Assembly: GCA_012519925.1 (NCBI GenBank)
Contig: JAAYPF010000019.1
Location: 1 to 64,000, forward strand
Reading direction: 5' to 3'
Source of the DNA: Clostridiaceae bacterium
GTDB taxonomy: Bacteria; Bacillota; Clostridia; Acetivibrionales; Acetivibrionaceae
DNA: 64,000 nt
Positions 52,234-61,953 of the stretch are shown here, piece after piece; positions within the stretch are counted from its first letter, which is position 1, and the number at the start of each line of letters is the position of its first letter. The notes under the pieces are model-generated. The model made no database searches, had not been told where the DNA came from, and saw only the letters and a list, made by a program, of their open reading frames with translations. A program made the position numbers and the translations under genes.

Positions 52234-54276
52234 ATGAATCAAAAAACTTTTACATCGCTTAAGTTTGTTCATAATTTTATATCAAAGTACTGGCTACTAT
52301 TATTTTTTATAGTTTCCACCATATACCTTGAGCTTGTTTTTAGATTGTGGATATTTAAAAGTCTAAGTACCGACTTTATATTTGTTTTGCTATTCTCCCT
52401 ATCTGCCAGTATTATTTTGTTTATTCTGTCTTATGTATTTCCTCCTTTAATAAACAAGCTTTTGTCTATAACGCTTTTATCCTTACTTATTGTTATCTAC
52501 AGCATTCAACTTGTATATTATGATGTGTTCAAAACTACTTTGTCCTTCTTTTCACTAACTGGTACAAGAGACGTACTTCAATTTAAGAGCATTATTATAA
52601 CAGCCGTTTTTAGAAATATTATAGCACTTCTTCTCCTTTTCATACCTTTATTTATTTTGCCCTTTATTTACAGAAAGTGCCGTTTTGAAAGGCTCAAACT
52701 GAAGCCCCTTTTGATTTTATTGGCGTTTTTACTTATTAGCCATGCAGCTTCTTTGTTTTGTGTAAGCTTTACAAAAGAAACCGAGTATTCCCAGTACGAT
52801 TTGTATTATAAATCTGCTATACCCGAATTATCGGTAAATAAATTAGGACTTATGACAACAATGCGGCTTGATGTAAAAAGACTGCTTTTTGGAATAAACT
52901 ACAACGATAACGTCGAGGAATGCTCAAATAACGATGTTATTGAAACTGTTTCAAAATTTGTATACCGAGCGGAAGTAACTTCCACTCATAACATCGAACC
53001 AAATTGCACATTCACTACTCCGACCCCCGAACCAACCTTTAGCACTAATGTATCGAATATCGACTTTGAAGCACTTATTTCAAACGAAAAGGATAAAACT
53101 CTTCTTGATATGCACAAATATTTCTATTCGGTTGAACCTTCCAAAAAAAATAAATATACAGGAATGTTCAAAGATCATAATCTGATTCTCATAACAGCTG
53201 AGGGTTTCTCGCCTTATGCCATCAGCCCTGAATTAACGCCAACTTTGTATAAGATGTCAACGGAAGGCTTTTTTTTCAATAATTTTTACAATCCTATATG
53301 GGGAGTAAGCACCTCCGACGGAGAATATGTCGCTTGTACCGGGCTTATACCAAAATCCGGTATTTGGAGTTTCAGTCGGTCGGGCAAAAATTATATGCCT
53401 TTTGTTATGGGCAACCAGCTCAAGAATTTCGGATATACTTTGAAAGCATACCATAATCACTCCTACAAATATTATAACAGGCATATTTCACATCCAAATA
53501 TGGGCTACGATTACAAAGGAATAGGTAACGGACTGAATATAAAAAACACTTGGCCTGAATCGGACCTTGAAATGATTGATGTTACAATGGATGAATATAT
53601 TGGGAACGTACCTTTTCACACATATTACATGACTATAAGCGGTCATTTAAACTATACCTTTGGTGGAAACTACATTGCAAGGAAAAATAAAGCCTATGTT
53701 GAGCACCTTCCCTTCTCTGATAAAGCAAAGGCATATATTGCGTGCAATATGGAGCTTGAATTTGCCGTGAAATCTCTTATGGACAAACTAGAAGAGGCTG
53801 GCATAGCCGATAAAACTGTAATTGCCATAAGTCCGGATCATTATCCTTACGGACTTCCTAAGGAAAATATCGATGAGCTTGCAGGACATAAAGTTGAAGA
53901 TAATTTTGAACTATATAAAAGCACCTTAATTCTATGGAAAAAAGGAATGGATACTGTTATAGTCAACAAACCCTGCTCAAGCCTTGATATACTACCTACT
54001 CTATCAAATTTATTCGGACTTACCTTTGACTCAAGACTACTAATGGGGACAGATATATTATCTGACAGCAGACCTCTTGTCATATTTTCAAATAGGAGCT
54101 GGATTACAGACTATGCACAGTATAATAGCAAATCTGGTTCTGCAGAATATATTGAGGGTATTGATAAAGATATAAAGTATATTGAAGCTATAAATAAAAT
54201 TGTATCGGATAAATTTAAATACTCGGCGAAAATTATTGATACGGATTACTATGCTAAAATTTTAAAGGAATACTGA
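52234..54276 (+). CDS. LTA synthase-family (sulfatase-fold) membrane protein
   Basis: 680 residues. Five transmembrane helices in the first 190 residues (about 22, 55, 80, 120, 165), then an extracytoplasmic linker with TPTPEPTFS, then the alkaline-phosphatase/sulfatase domain (about 310-640). Catalytic nucleophile region GVSTSDGEYVA; metal ligands in LITAEGFS, ISPDHYPYG; YMTISGHLNY. The family makes lipoteichoic acid or transfers phosphoglycerol; this branch may be a phosphoglycerol transferase. The stop is only 6 bases from the converging tlyA stop, so the transcripts must overlap. Confidence 0.88.
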   Translation: MNQKTFTSLKFVHNFISKYWLLLFFIVSTIYLELVFRLWIFKSLSTDFIFVLLFSLSASIILFILSYVFPPLINKLLSITLLSLLIVIYSIQLVYYDVFKTTLSFFSLTGTRDVLQFKSIIITAVFRNIIALLLLFIPLFILPFIYRKCRFERLKLKPLLILLAFLLISHAASLFCVSFTKETEYSQYDLYYKSAIPELSVNKLGLMTTMRLDVKRLLFGINYNDNVEECSNNDVIETVSKFVYRAEVTSTHNIEPNCTFTTPTPEPTFSTNVSNIDFEALISNEKDKTLLDMHKYFYSVEPSKKNKYTGMFKDHNLILITAEGFSPYAISPELTPTLYKMSTEGFFFNNFYNPIWGVSTSDGEYVACTGLIPKSGIWSFSRSGKNYMPFVMGNQLKNFGYTLKAYHNHSYKYYNRHISHPNMGYDYKGIGNGLNIKNTWPESDLEMIDVTMDEYIGNVPFHTYYMTISGHLNYTFGGNYIARKNKAYVEHLPFSDKAKAYIACNMELEFAVKSLMDKLEEAGIADKTVIAISPDHYPYGLPKENIDELAGHKVEDNFELYKSTLILWKKGMDTVIVNKPCSSLDILPTLSNLFGLTFDSRLLMGTDILSDSRPLVIFSNRSWITDYAQYNSKSGSAEYIEGIDKDIKYIEAINKIVSDKFKYSAKIIDTDYYAKILKEY

Positions 54277-54282
54277 TCCACG

Positions 54283-55086
54283 TCATAACTCATGGGACTT
54301 TTCAACAACTTTTGAGACTTCATTATACAAATTCTGTAAATCAATTTTTCCTTCTTTTTTACTTAGGTAAATCAAATATTCAATATTTCCTTCCGGTCCC
54401 TTTATTGGTGAAAAATCCAAGCCTTTTACCTTAAGTCCCGTTTCTAATACAAAAGTGATGATGTCTTTTATTACATCTTCGTGAACTATTGGATCCCGTA
54501 CAACTCCATGTTTACCTACTTTATCCCTTCCCGCCTCAAATTGCGGCTTAATCAGGCACATGAGCTCACCTTCGTCAGTCATCAATTTAATTGCTACAGG
54601 AATGACTTTTTTGAGAGAAATAAACGAAACGTCTACTGATGCAAAATCAACTAATGTACCTATTTGCTCTCGTTCAACATACCGGATATTTGTTCGTTCC
54701 ATGCATACAACTCGCTCGTCATTTCTTAGTTGCCATGCCAACTGCCCATAGCCAACATCTACAGCAAAGACTTTAGCTGCACCATTTTTTAGCATACAAT
54801 CGGTAAATCCTCCCGTGGATGCCCCAATATCCATTGCTGTCTTTCCTTTTAAATCTATATTAAATACCTTAATTGCCTTTTCAAGTTTTAGCCCGCCCCT
54901 GCTGACATAAGGATGTACATTTTCTTTTATCATTATTTCTGACTCTATATCAACCTTTAAACCAGGTTTATCTTCTTTGTTACCAGCTACAAACACAACT
55001 CCTGCCATTATAGAACTTCTTGCCTTTTCACGGCTTTCAAAAAGCCCCTTATTTACTAGCAAAACATCAAGTCTTTCCTTTTTCAA
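54283..55086 (-). CDS. tlyA: TlyA-family rRNA 2'-O-methyltransferase
   Basis: 267 residues. S4 RNA-binding domain at the N-terminus (RLDVLLVNKGLFESREKARSSI) and an FtsJ-like methyltransferase with the SAM site AMDIGASTGGFTDC. Methylates C1409 of 16S and C1920 of 23S rRNA in relatives; called YqxC in Bacillus and once considered a hemolysin. TTG start behind GGAGGTTT. Last of the dxs operon; in most relatives nadK-argR-recN would follow. Confidence 0.92.
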   Translation of the reverse strand: MKKERLDVLLVNKGLFESREKARSSIMAGVVFVAGNKEDKPGLKVDIESEIMIKENVHPYVSRGGLKLEKAIKVFNIDLKGKTAMDIGASTGGFTDCMLKNGAAKVFAVDVGYGQLAWQLRNDERVVCMERTNIRYVEREQIGTLVDFASVDVSFISLKKVIPVAIKLMTDEGELMCLIKPQFEAGRDKVGKHGVVRDPIVHEDVIKDIITFVLETGLKVKGLDFSPIKGPEGNIEYLIYLSKKEGKIDLQNLYNEVSKVVEKSHEL

Positions 55087-55154
55087 GACCTAAACCTCCG
55101 TATTCTACTATGTACGTTTCAAAAAACACCTTTCTTGATATAACAATTGATCAG

Positions 55155-57053
55155 CTATTTTTTGGGAACAGCCTCAACATTTACTCTTTCCTTATTCACT
55201 AACTTAATTGCATCCTTCACAATAGCTTGCTCGTCAAGTCTGTATATACTCTGAAGCTCAATTTTTGAACCATGGGGAATAAATTTATCCGGATATCCAA
55301 ATATTTTTGTTTTTATGTTTATTCCGTTCTGATTCAATGTCTCAAGTACCCTACTTCCAAATCCTCCCGCTATGACATTATCCTCAATAGCTATAATACG
55401 TCTTGTCTTTATTGCAGAGCTAAAAAGAAGCTTTTCATCAAGAGGCTTAATAAACCTAGAATATATAACATCACATGAGATACCTACATCTTCTAACATA
55501 TCTGCAACTTTCAACGCAACCTCTACCTTATTTCCAATAGCCACAATAGTTAGATCGCTTCCTTCACGTACAAGCAAAGATTTACCAAACTTAATTGGCT
55601 CAGTATCAATTAGTTTGTCTACTCCTCTTCCCCTCGGATACCTTATTGCAATGGGACCATTATGTACTTTTACTGCATATTCTATCATCAATGCAAACTC
55701 CGCGTAATCACAAGGAGCTAGCATTGTCATATTGGGTATATGATTCAAGAAAGAAACATCATATATACCTTGATGTGTTTCTCCATCTTCACCAACAATA
55801 CCAGCTCTGTCAATAGCAAATACTACGTGAAGATTTTGAATTGCAACATCATGAAGTACTTGATCGTATGCCCTCTGCAAAAAAGAAGAATATAGAGCAA
55901 CTACAGGTGTAATACCGTTTCTAGCTAGTCCCGCAGCAAAGGTAACTGCATGTTGCTCTGCAATCCCCACATCAAAGAACCTCTCAGGAAATTTCTTAGA
56001 AAAAGGTTCTAGACCTGTCCCATGAGGCATTGCCGCTGAAATAGCTACTACTTTATCATCGTCTTGTGCTATCCTACAGAGCTCGTTGCCAAAAATTTCG
56101 GAATAGCCCGGTCCACTATTTGCGATTAGCTCCCCTGTCTCAACTTCAAAAGGTGCTATGCCGTGAAAAACATGGGGATTTTCCTCCGCATATGTATAGC
56201 CCTTACCCTTCTGTGTACATACATGTATTAGTACAGGACCTTTTATCGTCTTTGCTATGTTTAAGAGCTTTTCAATTTCAGTTGTATTATGCCCATCAAC
56301 TGGTCCTAAATACTTAAATCCAAGTTCTTCAAATATTATCCCAGGCATTATCATATATTTTATAGAGCCTTTAACTCTTCCTAAAGCCTTTGCAGCACTC
56401 TTTCCTATTGCAGGGATCTTTTTTAATATGAGATCTATATCCTCTTTCACCTTAAAATAGAAAGGTTCTGTCCTTATTTTGCTTAAGTATTTTGAAAGAC
56501 CCCCAACATTTTTAGAAATTGACATTTCATTGTCATTTAAAATTACAATAAAATTGTTTGGGAACCTTCCTGCATTATTCAATGCTTCAAAAGCCATCCC
56601 TCCTGTCATTGCTCCATCTCCTATAACAGCAATAACTGAAGATGATTCTTTTTTTAAGTCTCTTGCTTTTGCAATTCCTAAGGCAGCAGAAATAGAAGTG
56701 CTGCTATGACCTGTATTAAAGGCATCATGCTCACTTTCATTAGCCTTAGGAAACCCGGACAATCCTCCTAGTTTCCTCAATGTATCGAATTGGTCTTTTC
56801 TTCCTGTAATTATCTTATGAACATAAGACTGATGTCCAACATCCCAAACAATTTTGTCGGAAGGCGAATCAAACACACGGTGAAGTGCAAGGGTCAACTC
56901 CACTACACCTAAGTTAGAAGCAAGATGCCCCCCCGTCTTAGACACCTTATCAATTAAGAACATTCTTATTTCCGTTGCCAATTCATTCAATTCATCCAGA
57001 CTCATATTTTTTATATCATCCGGTGAATTAACTCTATTTATCAAATCAGCCAA
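55155..57053 (-). CDS. dxs: 1-deoxy-D-xylulose-5-phosphate synthase
   Basis: 632 residues, first enzyme of the MEP isoprenoid pathway, thiamine-diphosphate dependent. Motifs: HLASNLGVVELTLALH, VGHQSYVHK, thiamine site GDGAMTGGMAFEALNNAG, second half DRAGIVGEDGETHQG and HYPRGRG-like region. TTG start at 57051-57053, overlapping the end of oapA by 13 bases. It supplies precursors to ispA a few genes upstream. Confidence 0.96.
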   Translation of the reverse strand: MADLINRVNSPDDIKNMSLDELNELATEIRMFLIDKVSKTGGHLASNLGVVELTLALHRVFDSPSDKIVWDVGHQSYVHKIITGRKDQFDTLRKLGGLSGFPKANESEHDAFNTGHSSTSISAALGIAKARDLKKESSSVIAVIGDGAMTGGMAFEALNNAGRFPNNFIVILNDNEMSISKNVGGLSKYLSKIRTEPFYFKVKEDIDLILKKIPAIGKSAAKALGRVKGSIKYMIMPGIIFEELGFKYLGPVDGHNTTEIEKLLNIAKTIKGPVLIHVCTQKGKGYTYAEENPHVFHGIAPFEVETGELIANSGPGYSEIFGNELCRIAQDDDKVVAISAAMPHGTGLEPFSKKFPERFFDVGIAEQHAVTFAAGLARNGITPVVALYSSFLQRAYDQVLHDVAIQNLHVVFAIDRAGIVGEDGETHQGIYDVSFLNHIPNMTMLAPCDYAEFALMIEYAVKVHNGPIAIRYPRGRGVDKLIDTEPIKFGKSLLVREGSDLTIVAIGNKVEVALKVADMLEDVGISCDVIYSRFIKPLDEKLLFSSAIKTRRIIAIEDNVIAGGFGSRVLETLNQNGINIKTKIFGYPDKFIPHGSKIELQSIYRLDEQAIVKDAIKLVNKERVNVEAVPKK

Positions 57054-57703
57054 ATAGGTTTCATCTCACTTTCTTTTTTTTTCGCCTTATTCCCATTATC
57101 CATAAAGCTAAATCTTCCTAACAAAAACTTTAATATTACAGCTACTTTATAAACTATATAATTACTCTTTTCAATCGCTATCGTCTTTCCAATAGCCTTC
57201 CCTCCGATGGTCAGCGATGCAACAGTGCCAGTAATTCCAACACTTGCTAGTGTCTGCATAGCACCGTTAGCTATCATGGCAATTTGTACCACAATAAAAC
57301 CACTGGCTGCTCCACTTATAACACCACATATATCACCTACAACATCATTACATATGCTCGACACCCTGTTTGCATTTCTAATGAGTATTATAGCCTGCTT
57401 CGCTCCGTATAGCTTTCTTGATGCCATAGCATGGAAAGGAGCCTCATCGGCTGCAGTGACAGCAATACCTATTATATCAAAAACAATACCCATTAAAATA
57501 ATTACCAATACTATAAGAAAAGATATGTAAATATAAGCATCTTCTAAAAGGGTTGAGGATATAATAGATAGACTTGAAGATAGTATAAATGTAAGTATTG
57601 TTACAAAAACAACCCATTTAAAATTTTCTTTTTTTGAACCAACAACATTAGTTCGAAACTTTATCTTTCGATCATTCGCAGGATGTTTATAATTGTCATC
57701 CAC
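57041..57703 (-). CDS. oapA: OLE RNA-associated membrane protein OapA
   Basis: About 220 residues with four hydrophobic segments (rough positions 30-52, 58-82, 130-150, 165-185). Between them lies IAVTAADEAPFHAMASRKLYG and SSICNDVVGDICGVISG, the conserved core I associate with the OLE-associated protein family. GTG start at 57701-57703 with GGAGGG 7 bases upstream. It directly follows the OLE RNA and overlaps dxs, exactly the reported gene order. OapA anchors OLE RNA to the membrane; the complex is tied to stress and Mg2+ tolerance in Bacillus halodurans. Confidence 0.88.
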   Translation of the reverse strand: MDDNYKHPANDRKIKFRTNVVGSKKENFKWVVFVTILTFILSSSLSIISSTLLEDAYIYISFLIVLVIILMGIVFDIIGIAVTAADEAPFHAMASRKLYGAKQAIILIRNANRVSSICNDVVGDICGVISGAASGFIVVQIAMIANGAMQTLASVGITGTVASLTIGGKAIGKTIAIEKSNYIVYKVAVILKFLLGRFSFMDNGNKAKKKESEMKPIWLI

Positions 57704-57777
57704 TAAACTACCCTCCAAATACCCAATAAATGAATAACTTACACTAAATCCTCGCAAACTACATCTATAAATTAAAT

Positions 57778-58398
57778 ACAGGGTGGAAATACATTGAGTA
57801 AATTTTGCGGCTTAGGTCAGGCATGTTTTCCACGGAAGATACTGAAATGTCGCCAAATCAGCGGTTTCCCTTTAGATCCTCCGCCACATTGTTACCAATT
57901 GTGGGGCCTGATTACCACTTAGTCCACACTGCAATCCCCAGTGTATCTCTTTCTAGAACAGTCTAGGGGTTTTCCCCAACAGCCTGACCGATTCCTAGCC
58001 TCTTTTGCAAAGGTGGTTTCAAACTGCTTTAGTGTCCTCGTATCGGCCAATACTTGTACACCTGACCATTATCCACCAACTTCACTCAAGGCAGGCTACT
58101 CTGTTCACAGCACCTTTACGGAACCGCATAACAGGTTTACTCCCTTCTCGTAGTTGAGGTGGCACTCTAAAAACGAAATGTTTTAAAGTGTCTTTTCTTC
58201 CACAAGGAAGGGTCTCCACGGAAAAGGGGTCAACGCCCGCATGCCATTGCGGATCGCCCCAAAACCTTAACTCCCAGCATCAGCCCACTACTGGGCGTAA
58301 CAAGCCAACACAAGGAACTTCATCGATGTGCCCTTAAGCGGATTTTTAGGCCCGCCTTCAGAACCGGTAGCACCGACTAGAATACTGCACCACCCTGT
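57778..58398 (-). ncRNA. ole: OLE RNA (ornate large extremophilic RNA)
   Basis: A 620-nt segment without a convincing ORF and with much higher GC and structure than its surroundings. Ends pair: ACAGGGTGG at the 5' end (58390-58398) with CCACCCTGT at the 3' end (57778-57786). It is read on the minus strand immediately upstream of oapA, inside the xseA-xseB-ispA...dxs cluster, which is the published location of OLE RNA. It forms a ribonucleoprotein at the membrane. Identification rests on context, length, the closing stem and the partner gene; a covariance search was not possible. Confidence 0.88.
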
Positions 58399-58477
58399 TT
58401 TATAGCAATTTTGTAAACACTCAGTAACACTACTTCTATTTGTCATGAAAAGCGTCACAAAGTGCTTAATCTACAAT

Positions 58478-58518
58478 AAGCCTCTCACATTATTGCATTT
58501 ATTTATATGAGGCTTTTT
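58478..58518 (+). terminator. Hairpin in the OLE leader region
   Basis: AAGCCTC (58478-58484) pairs with GAGGCTT (58509-58515), T-run on the plus strand. On the minus strand it sits between the likely OLE promoter and the OLE 5' end. Role unclear. Confidence 0.4.
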
Positions 58519-58534
58519 GGTATGACAAGTACTT

Positions 58535-58540
58535 ATTATA
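58535..58540 (-). promoter_or_regulatory. Possible -10 element of an OLE promoter
   Basis: A perfect TATAAT on the minus strand; the best -35 is the poor TTTATA 17 bp upstream. A transcript from here would start about 130 bases before the OLE 5' end. The gap 58541-58833 also holds a palindrome TTCTCA-TAGTG-TGAGAA (58740-58756) and no gene. Confidence 0.35.
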
Positions 58541-58833
58541 TCATACAAACACCAATCTATAAAGAATCACTATTATCTGTAAATCGCCTTTAATCATCAA
58601 TAAAAGCATTTAGTTCGACTCAATGAATTTATAGTTATTAATGCCTTGTTTTAGTTCTCTATGCTAATTCTAATGCTACTATATCTTTCGAAAATTGTTC
58701 TAAATTTTGTATGGGGAATAACGAAAAAATAGCTTCTTATTCTCATAGTGTGAGAACATTATCAAATCAAGTTTCTTCGTCATCCAAGAGTTGGAACTTA
58801 TATTTTAACCGTTCCTAGGTCTTTTTGAATTAC

Positions 58834-59274
58834 TTATCCAAGCCAAATGCCGATTAAAATTCCTAAAAGAGCACCCATAACTACTTCAAAGGGAGAATGT
58901 CCCAATAATTCCTTAAGTTTTTCATCAAAGTACAGCTTATCATTATGAGAGTGAAGAAGTTGATTCAATACCTTTGCTTGCTTTCCTGCAGCTCTTCTTA
59001 CACCTGCCGCATCATACATTACAATTAAAGACACAGCAAATGCAATACCAAACTCTGCAGATTCTATTCCTCTAATTTTACCAATAACAGTTGCTAAAGA
59101 TACAATAAATGCTGAATGTGAACTTGGCATTCCTCCTGAACCTATGAATCTCGTAAAATCAATTCTTTTACTTGTCAATAGAATATTTATTACCTTTAGA
59201 AGCTGTGCTAAGAACCACGCAAAAACAGGTACTGTTATCGTCTTGTTTTGTGTAACCGCATCAATAATATGCAC
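58834..59274 (-). CDS. Divergent PAP2-family membrane protein
   Basis: 146 residues, the YuiD-type 'divergent PAP2' family. GSGGMPSSHSAFIVSLAT and DAAGVRRAAGKQA carry the phosphatase-like motifs; three hydrophobic segments (about 15-30, 75-90, 125-145). Might dephosphorylate a lipid or isoprenoid diphosphate, which would suit its place beside ispA, but activity is unproven. Confidence 0.85.
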   Translation of the reverse strand: MHIIDAVTQNKTITVPVFAWFLAQLLKVINILLTSKRIDFTRFIGSGGMPSSHSAFIVSLATVIGKIRGIESAEFGIAFAVSLIVMYDAAGVRRAAGKQAKVLNQLLHSHNDKLYFDEKLKELLGHSPFEVVMGALLGILIGIWLG

Positions 59275-59393
59275 TTTGCTAAAATCCTCCCTAATAACTA
59301 ACGCGTTTTTAAAAATCCTTTAGACCCTTTTTAAAAAAACAAACCATAAATTATTTCTTAAAAACACAAGTCGCAGTTTTTTGTTTCCCCCAG

Positions 59394-60284
59394 TTATATT
59401 TCCCTTACAATAAGATATTCTGTGAGTTCCTTAAGAAAAGCAGCTTTTGTACCAAACTTTTGTAGGTTTGTTATTGCTTCTTCTGATGTCTTATTAAGCA
59501 TTTGCTTTGACTTTTCAAGCCCATAAAGGCTTACATATGTAGTTTTCTTATTTGAGGCATCACTGCCGACTTTTTTCCCTAATTTCTCAGTGCTTCCTTC
59601 TACATCCAGTATGTCATCCTTTATCTGGAAAGCCAATCCTAAGCCTTCAGCAAATTTTTCCAGACTTTGTGATTCCTCATCGGTAGCATTGCAGATAATT
59701 GCTGCGGATACTACCGGTGCTTTTATTAATGCTCCTGTCTTATATCTGTGTATATATTCAAGTGTCTCAATAGATATTTCCTTATTTTCTGATTCAGTAT
59801 CAATAACCTGACCTCCAATCATACCTCTTATACCGGAGGATTTTGCTATATATGCCATTGCTTTAATTTTATTTTCTAGATTATTAGGTTTACTAGAGGT
59901 ACTTTCAAGCATCACCTCAAAAGCCATGTTAAGAAGTCCGTCACCGGCTAAAATAGCGAGTGATTCACCAAACATTTTGTGATTTGTAAGTTTCCCCCTT
60001 CTATAATCATCATTATCCATAGCAGGAAGATCATCATGTATTAATGAATAGGTATGAATCATTTCAATAGCACACGCATAAGGAAGGACTTCTTCTAAAT
60101 CACCACCTAGCATATCACACACCGCAAGTGCAAGAGTAGGTCTAAGTCTTTTACCTCCAGCTAGGAGACTATAACGAATAGCAGTATATATAGATTTCTC
60201 CAACAAATCCTTCTCTTTTATGCTTTTATCCAAAAAATCGTTTACCATATCTGTATATCTATTTTGTTTTTCCATAAAGTCCAT
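59394..60284 (-). CDS. ispA: Farnesyl/geranylgeranyl diphosphate synthase
   Basis: 296 residues, short-chain polyprenyl synthase. Aspartate-rich motifs LIHDDLPAMDNDDYRRG (first) and FQIKDDILDVEG (second) bind the diphosphates. GGKRLRP near residue 47. Joins isopentenyl units made through Dxs. Between xseB and the PAP2 gene, same strand, as in other Firmicutes. Confidence 0.95.
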   Translation of the reverse strand: MDFMEKQNRYTDMVNDFLDKSIKEKDLLEKSIYTAIRYSLLAGGKRLRPTLALAVCDMLGGDLEEVLPYACAIEMIHTYSLIHDDLPAMDNDDYRRGKLTNHKMFGESLAILAGDGLLNMAFEVMLESTSSKPNNLENKIKAMAYIAKSSGIRGMIGGQVIDTESENKEISIETLEYIHRYKTGALIKAPVVSAAIICNATDEESQSLEKFAEGLGLAFQIKDDILDVEGSTEKLGKKVGSDASNKKTTYVSLYGLEKSKQMLNKTSEEAITNLQKFGTKAAFLKELTEYLIVREI

Positions 60285-60333
60285 TTAAATATCCCCTATC
60301 TTATTTTCTTTATTTTCAAACTGTAAAATTGCT

Positions 60334-60567
60334 TTATTTGTCCTCATTGAAAGGTTTTTCAATTACTTCGCCCTTCTCATTTTCCACTAATATAGTTATT
60401 TTTTTCTCTATTTCATCTAACATCTTACTTAAATCTTTTGAAAGTGTAACACCTTTTTGAAAAATCTCTATAGACTCATCTAGTGACATCTCGCCATGTT
60501 CTAACTTCTCAACTATTTCTTCAAGTTCACTAAGTGACTTTTCAAAGTTCTTTTTTTCTTTAGCCAT
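60334..60567 (-). CDS. xseB: Exodeoxyribonuclease VII small subunit
   Basis: 77 residues. The family block KSLSELEEIVEKLEHGEMSLDESIEIFQKGVTL (given here as two adjoining helices) is complete. Pairs with XseA; the complex degrades single-stranded DNA. It begins 2 bases after the xseA stop, behind AGGAG. Confidence 0.95.
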   Translation of the reverse strand: MAKEKKNFEKSLSELEEIVEKLEHGEMSLDESIEIFQKGVTLSKDLSKMLDEIEKKITILVENEKGEVIEKPFNEDK

Positions 60568-60569
60568 AA

Positions 60570-61802
60570 TTAACTCCTGCCCTTCACTCTATTTACTGTA
60601 CAATATAAGTCACCGTCGGCTAGGTTAACTTTTAATTGCTCTCCTACCGCCACATCCTTCACAGATTTGACAATATTCTCGTCATCTGCTAATTTAACAA
60701 TACTATACCCCCGTGATAATATAGTTAAAGGACTTAGGGCATCGAGCTTTCCTATAAGAAACTTAAGCTTTGCCTCGGCTCTCTCCTGTCTCATAAGAAA
60801 GGCTTTTCTCATATCCTTACATAGGGTATCTAGTTTCATTCTCTCTTGATATACCCTGTCATAAGGCTGCCTGAAAACAGCAGAGTTTTTAAGTTCTTCA
60901 AGTCTCTTACGTTTAATTTTTGCATTTCTTAAAACTGAACTTCTAAGCCTTATATCCAGCTCAATTAGCCTATTAATAAGTTGTTGCTTCTCTGGCATCA
61001 CAATCTCAGCAGCCGCCGAAGGAGTAGGAGCACGCACGTCTGCAGTAAAATCACATATTGTATAGTCTGTCTCATGACCAACTGCTGATATTATCGGAAT
61101 CTCGGACTTAAATATACTCCTTGCAACAATTTCCTCATTAAAAGGCCAAAGCTCTTCTAAAGACCCTCCTCCCCTAGCAATTATAATAACGTCAACACAC
61201 TTTAATTGGTTAAGAGTATCAATAGCCTTGCTTATTTCGTTAGCTGCACCTAATCCTTGAACTTTAACAGGAAACACTTTTATACTAGCGTTATGAAATC
61301 TCCTGTCAAGTACATTTATGATATCGCGAATAACCGATCCCGTTGATGATGTTACCACTCCAATTGAATTAGGCAAAAAAGGTATTCCTTTTTTATAACA
61401 GCTTTCAAAAAGTCCTTCATTAGAGAGTTTTTGTTTTAATTGTTCAAAGGCAATATGAAGATTACCAACACCGTCATTTATCATTTCCTCAGCATAAAGC
61501 TGGTACTGCCCATCTCTTTCATATATAGAAATATATCCTTTTATTATAACCTTCATTCCATTTTCGGGCAAAAACTTTAAGTATGAATTATGCGATCTGA
61601 ACATAACACACTTAATAAGACTGTTTTCGTCCTTAAGTGTAAAATACATATGCCCTGAAGAATGATTTTTGAAATTGGAAATTTCACCTCTAATCCAGAG
61701 GTTTGATAGTATCATATCCTTTGAAATAAGTCCTTTAATGTATCCATTTATCGTAGATACAGTCAATATATTTTCAAAAGCACCAGTCAAAGCTTCTCTC
61801 AT
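60570..61802 (-). CDS. xseA: Exodeoxyribonuclease VII large subunit
   Basis: About 410 residues. OB-fold at the N-terminus (LSNLWIRGEISNFKNHSSGH region) and catalytic domain with GVVTSSTGSVIRDI, IIARGGGSLEELWPFNEE, AVGHETDYTICDF and ADVRAPTPSAAAE. Coiled coil at the C-terminus binds XseB. The ATG at 61800-61802 has AGGTGAGG upstream; a reading starting 11 codons earlier is not needed by homology. Confidence 0.95.
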   Translation of the reverse strand: MREALTGAFENILTVSTINGYIKGLISKDMILSNLWIRGEISNFKNHSSGHMYFTLKDENSLIKCVMFRSHNSYLKFLPENGMKVIIKGYISIYERDGQYQLYAEEMINDGVGNLHIAFEQLKQKLSNEGLFESCYKKGIPFLPNSIGVVTSSTGSVIRDIINVLDRRFHNASIKVFPVKVQGLGAANEISKAIDTLNQLKCVDVIIIARGGGSLEELWPFNEEIVARSIFKSEIPIISAVGHETDYTICDFTADVRAPTPSAAAEIVMPEKQQLINRLIELDIRLRSSVLRNAKIKRKRLEELKNSAVFRQPYDRVYQERMKLDTLCKDMRKAFLMRQERAEAKLKFLIGKLDALSPLTILSRGYSIVKLADDENIVKSVKDVAVGEQLKVNLADGDLYCTVNRVKGRS

Positions 61803-61953
61803 TTCCTCACCTAAAACTATTAATAAATTTCCCATCCGAAAGCTCTTAAGCTTTCATAACGGAGTTTGTGACTTAATTATTGAATAGGTTCTTTTTTGAA
61901 ATGTTCTCAACACTTTAATTGCAGTAAGTATCTTTCTTACGATTTTCATTACA

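Noticed and set aside
57941-58153. 70-residue plus-strand reading frame within the structured region
   Set aside because: It lies inside the OLE RNA on the opposite strand, has no ribosome-binding site and a composition typical of structured RNA.
57778-58398. Group II intron or reverse-transcriptase element
   Set aside because: No intron-encoded protein or domain V hairpin was found, while the closing stem and the following oapA gene fit OLE RNA.
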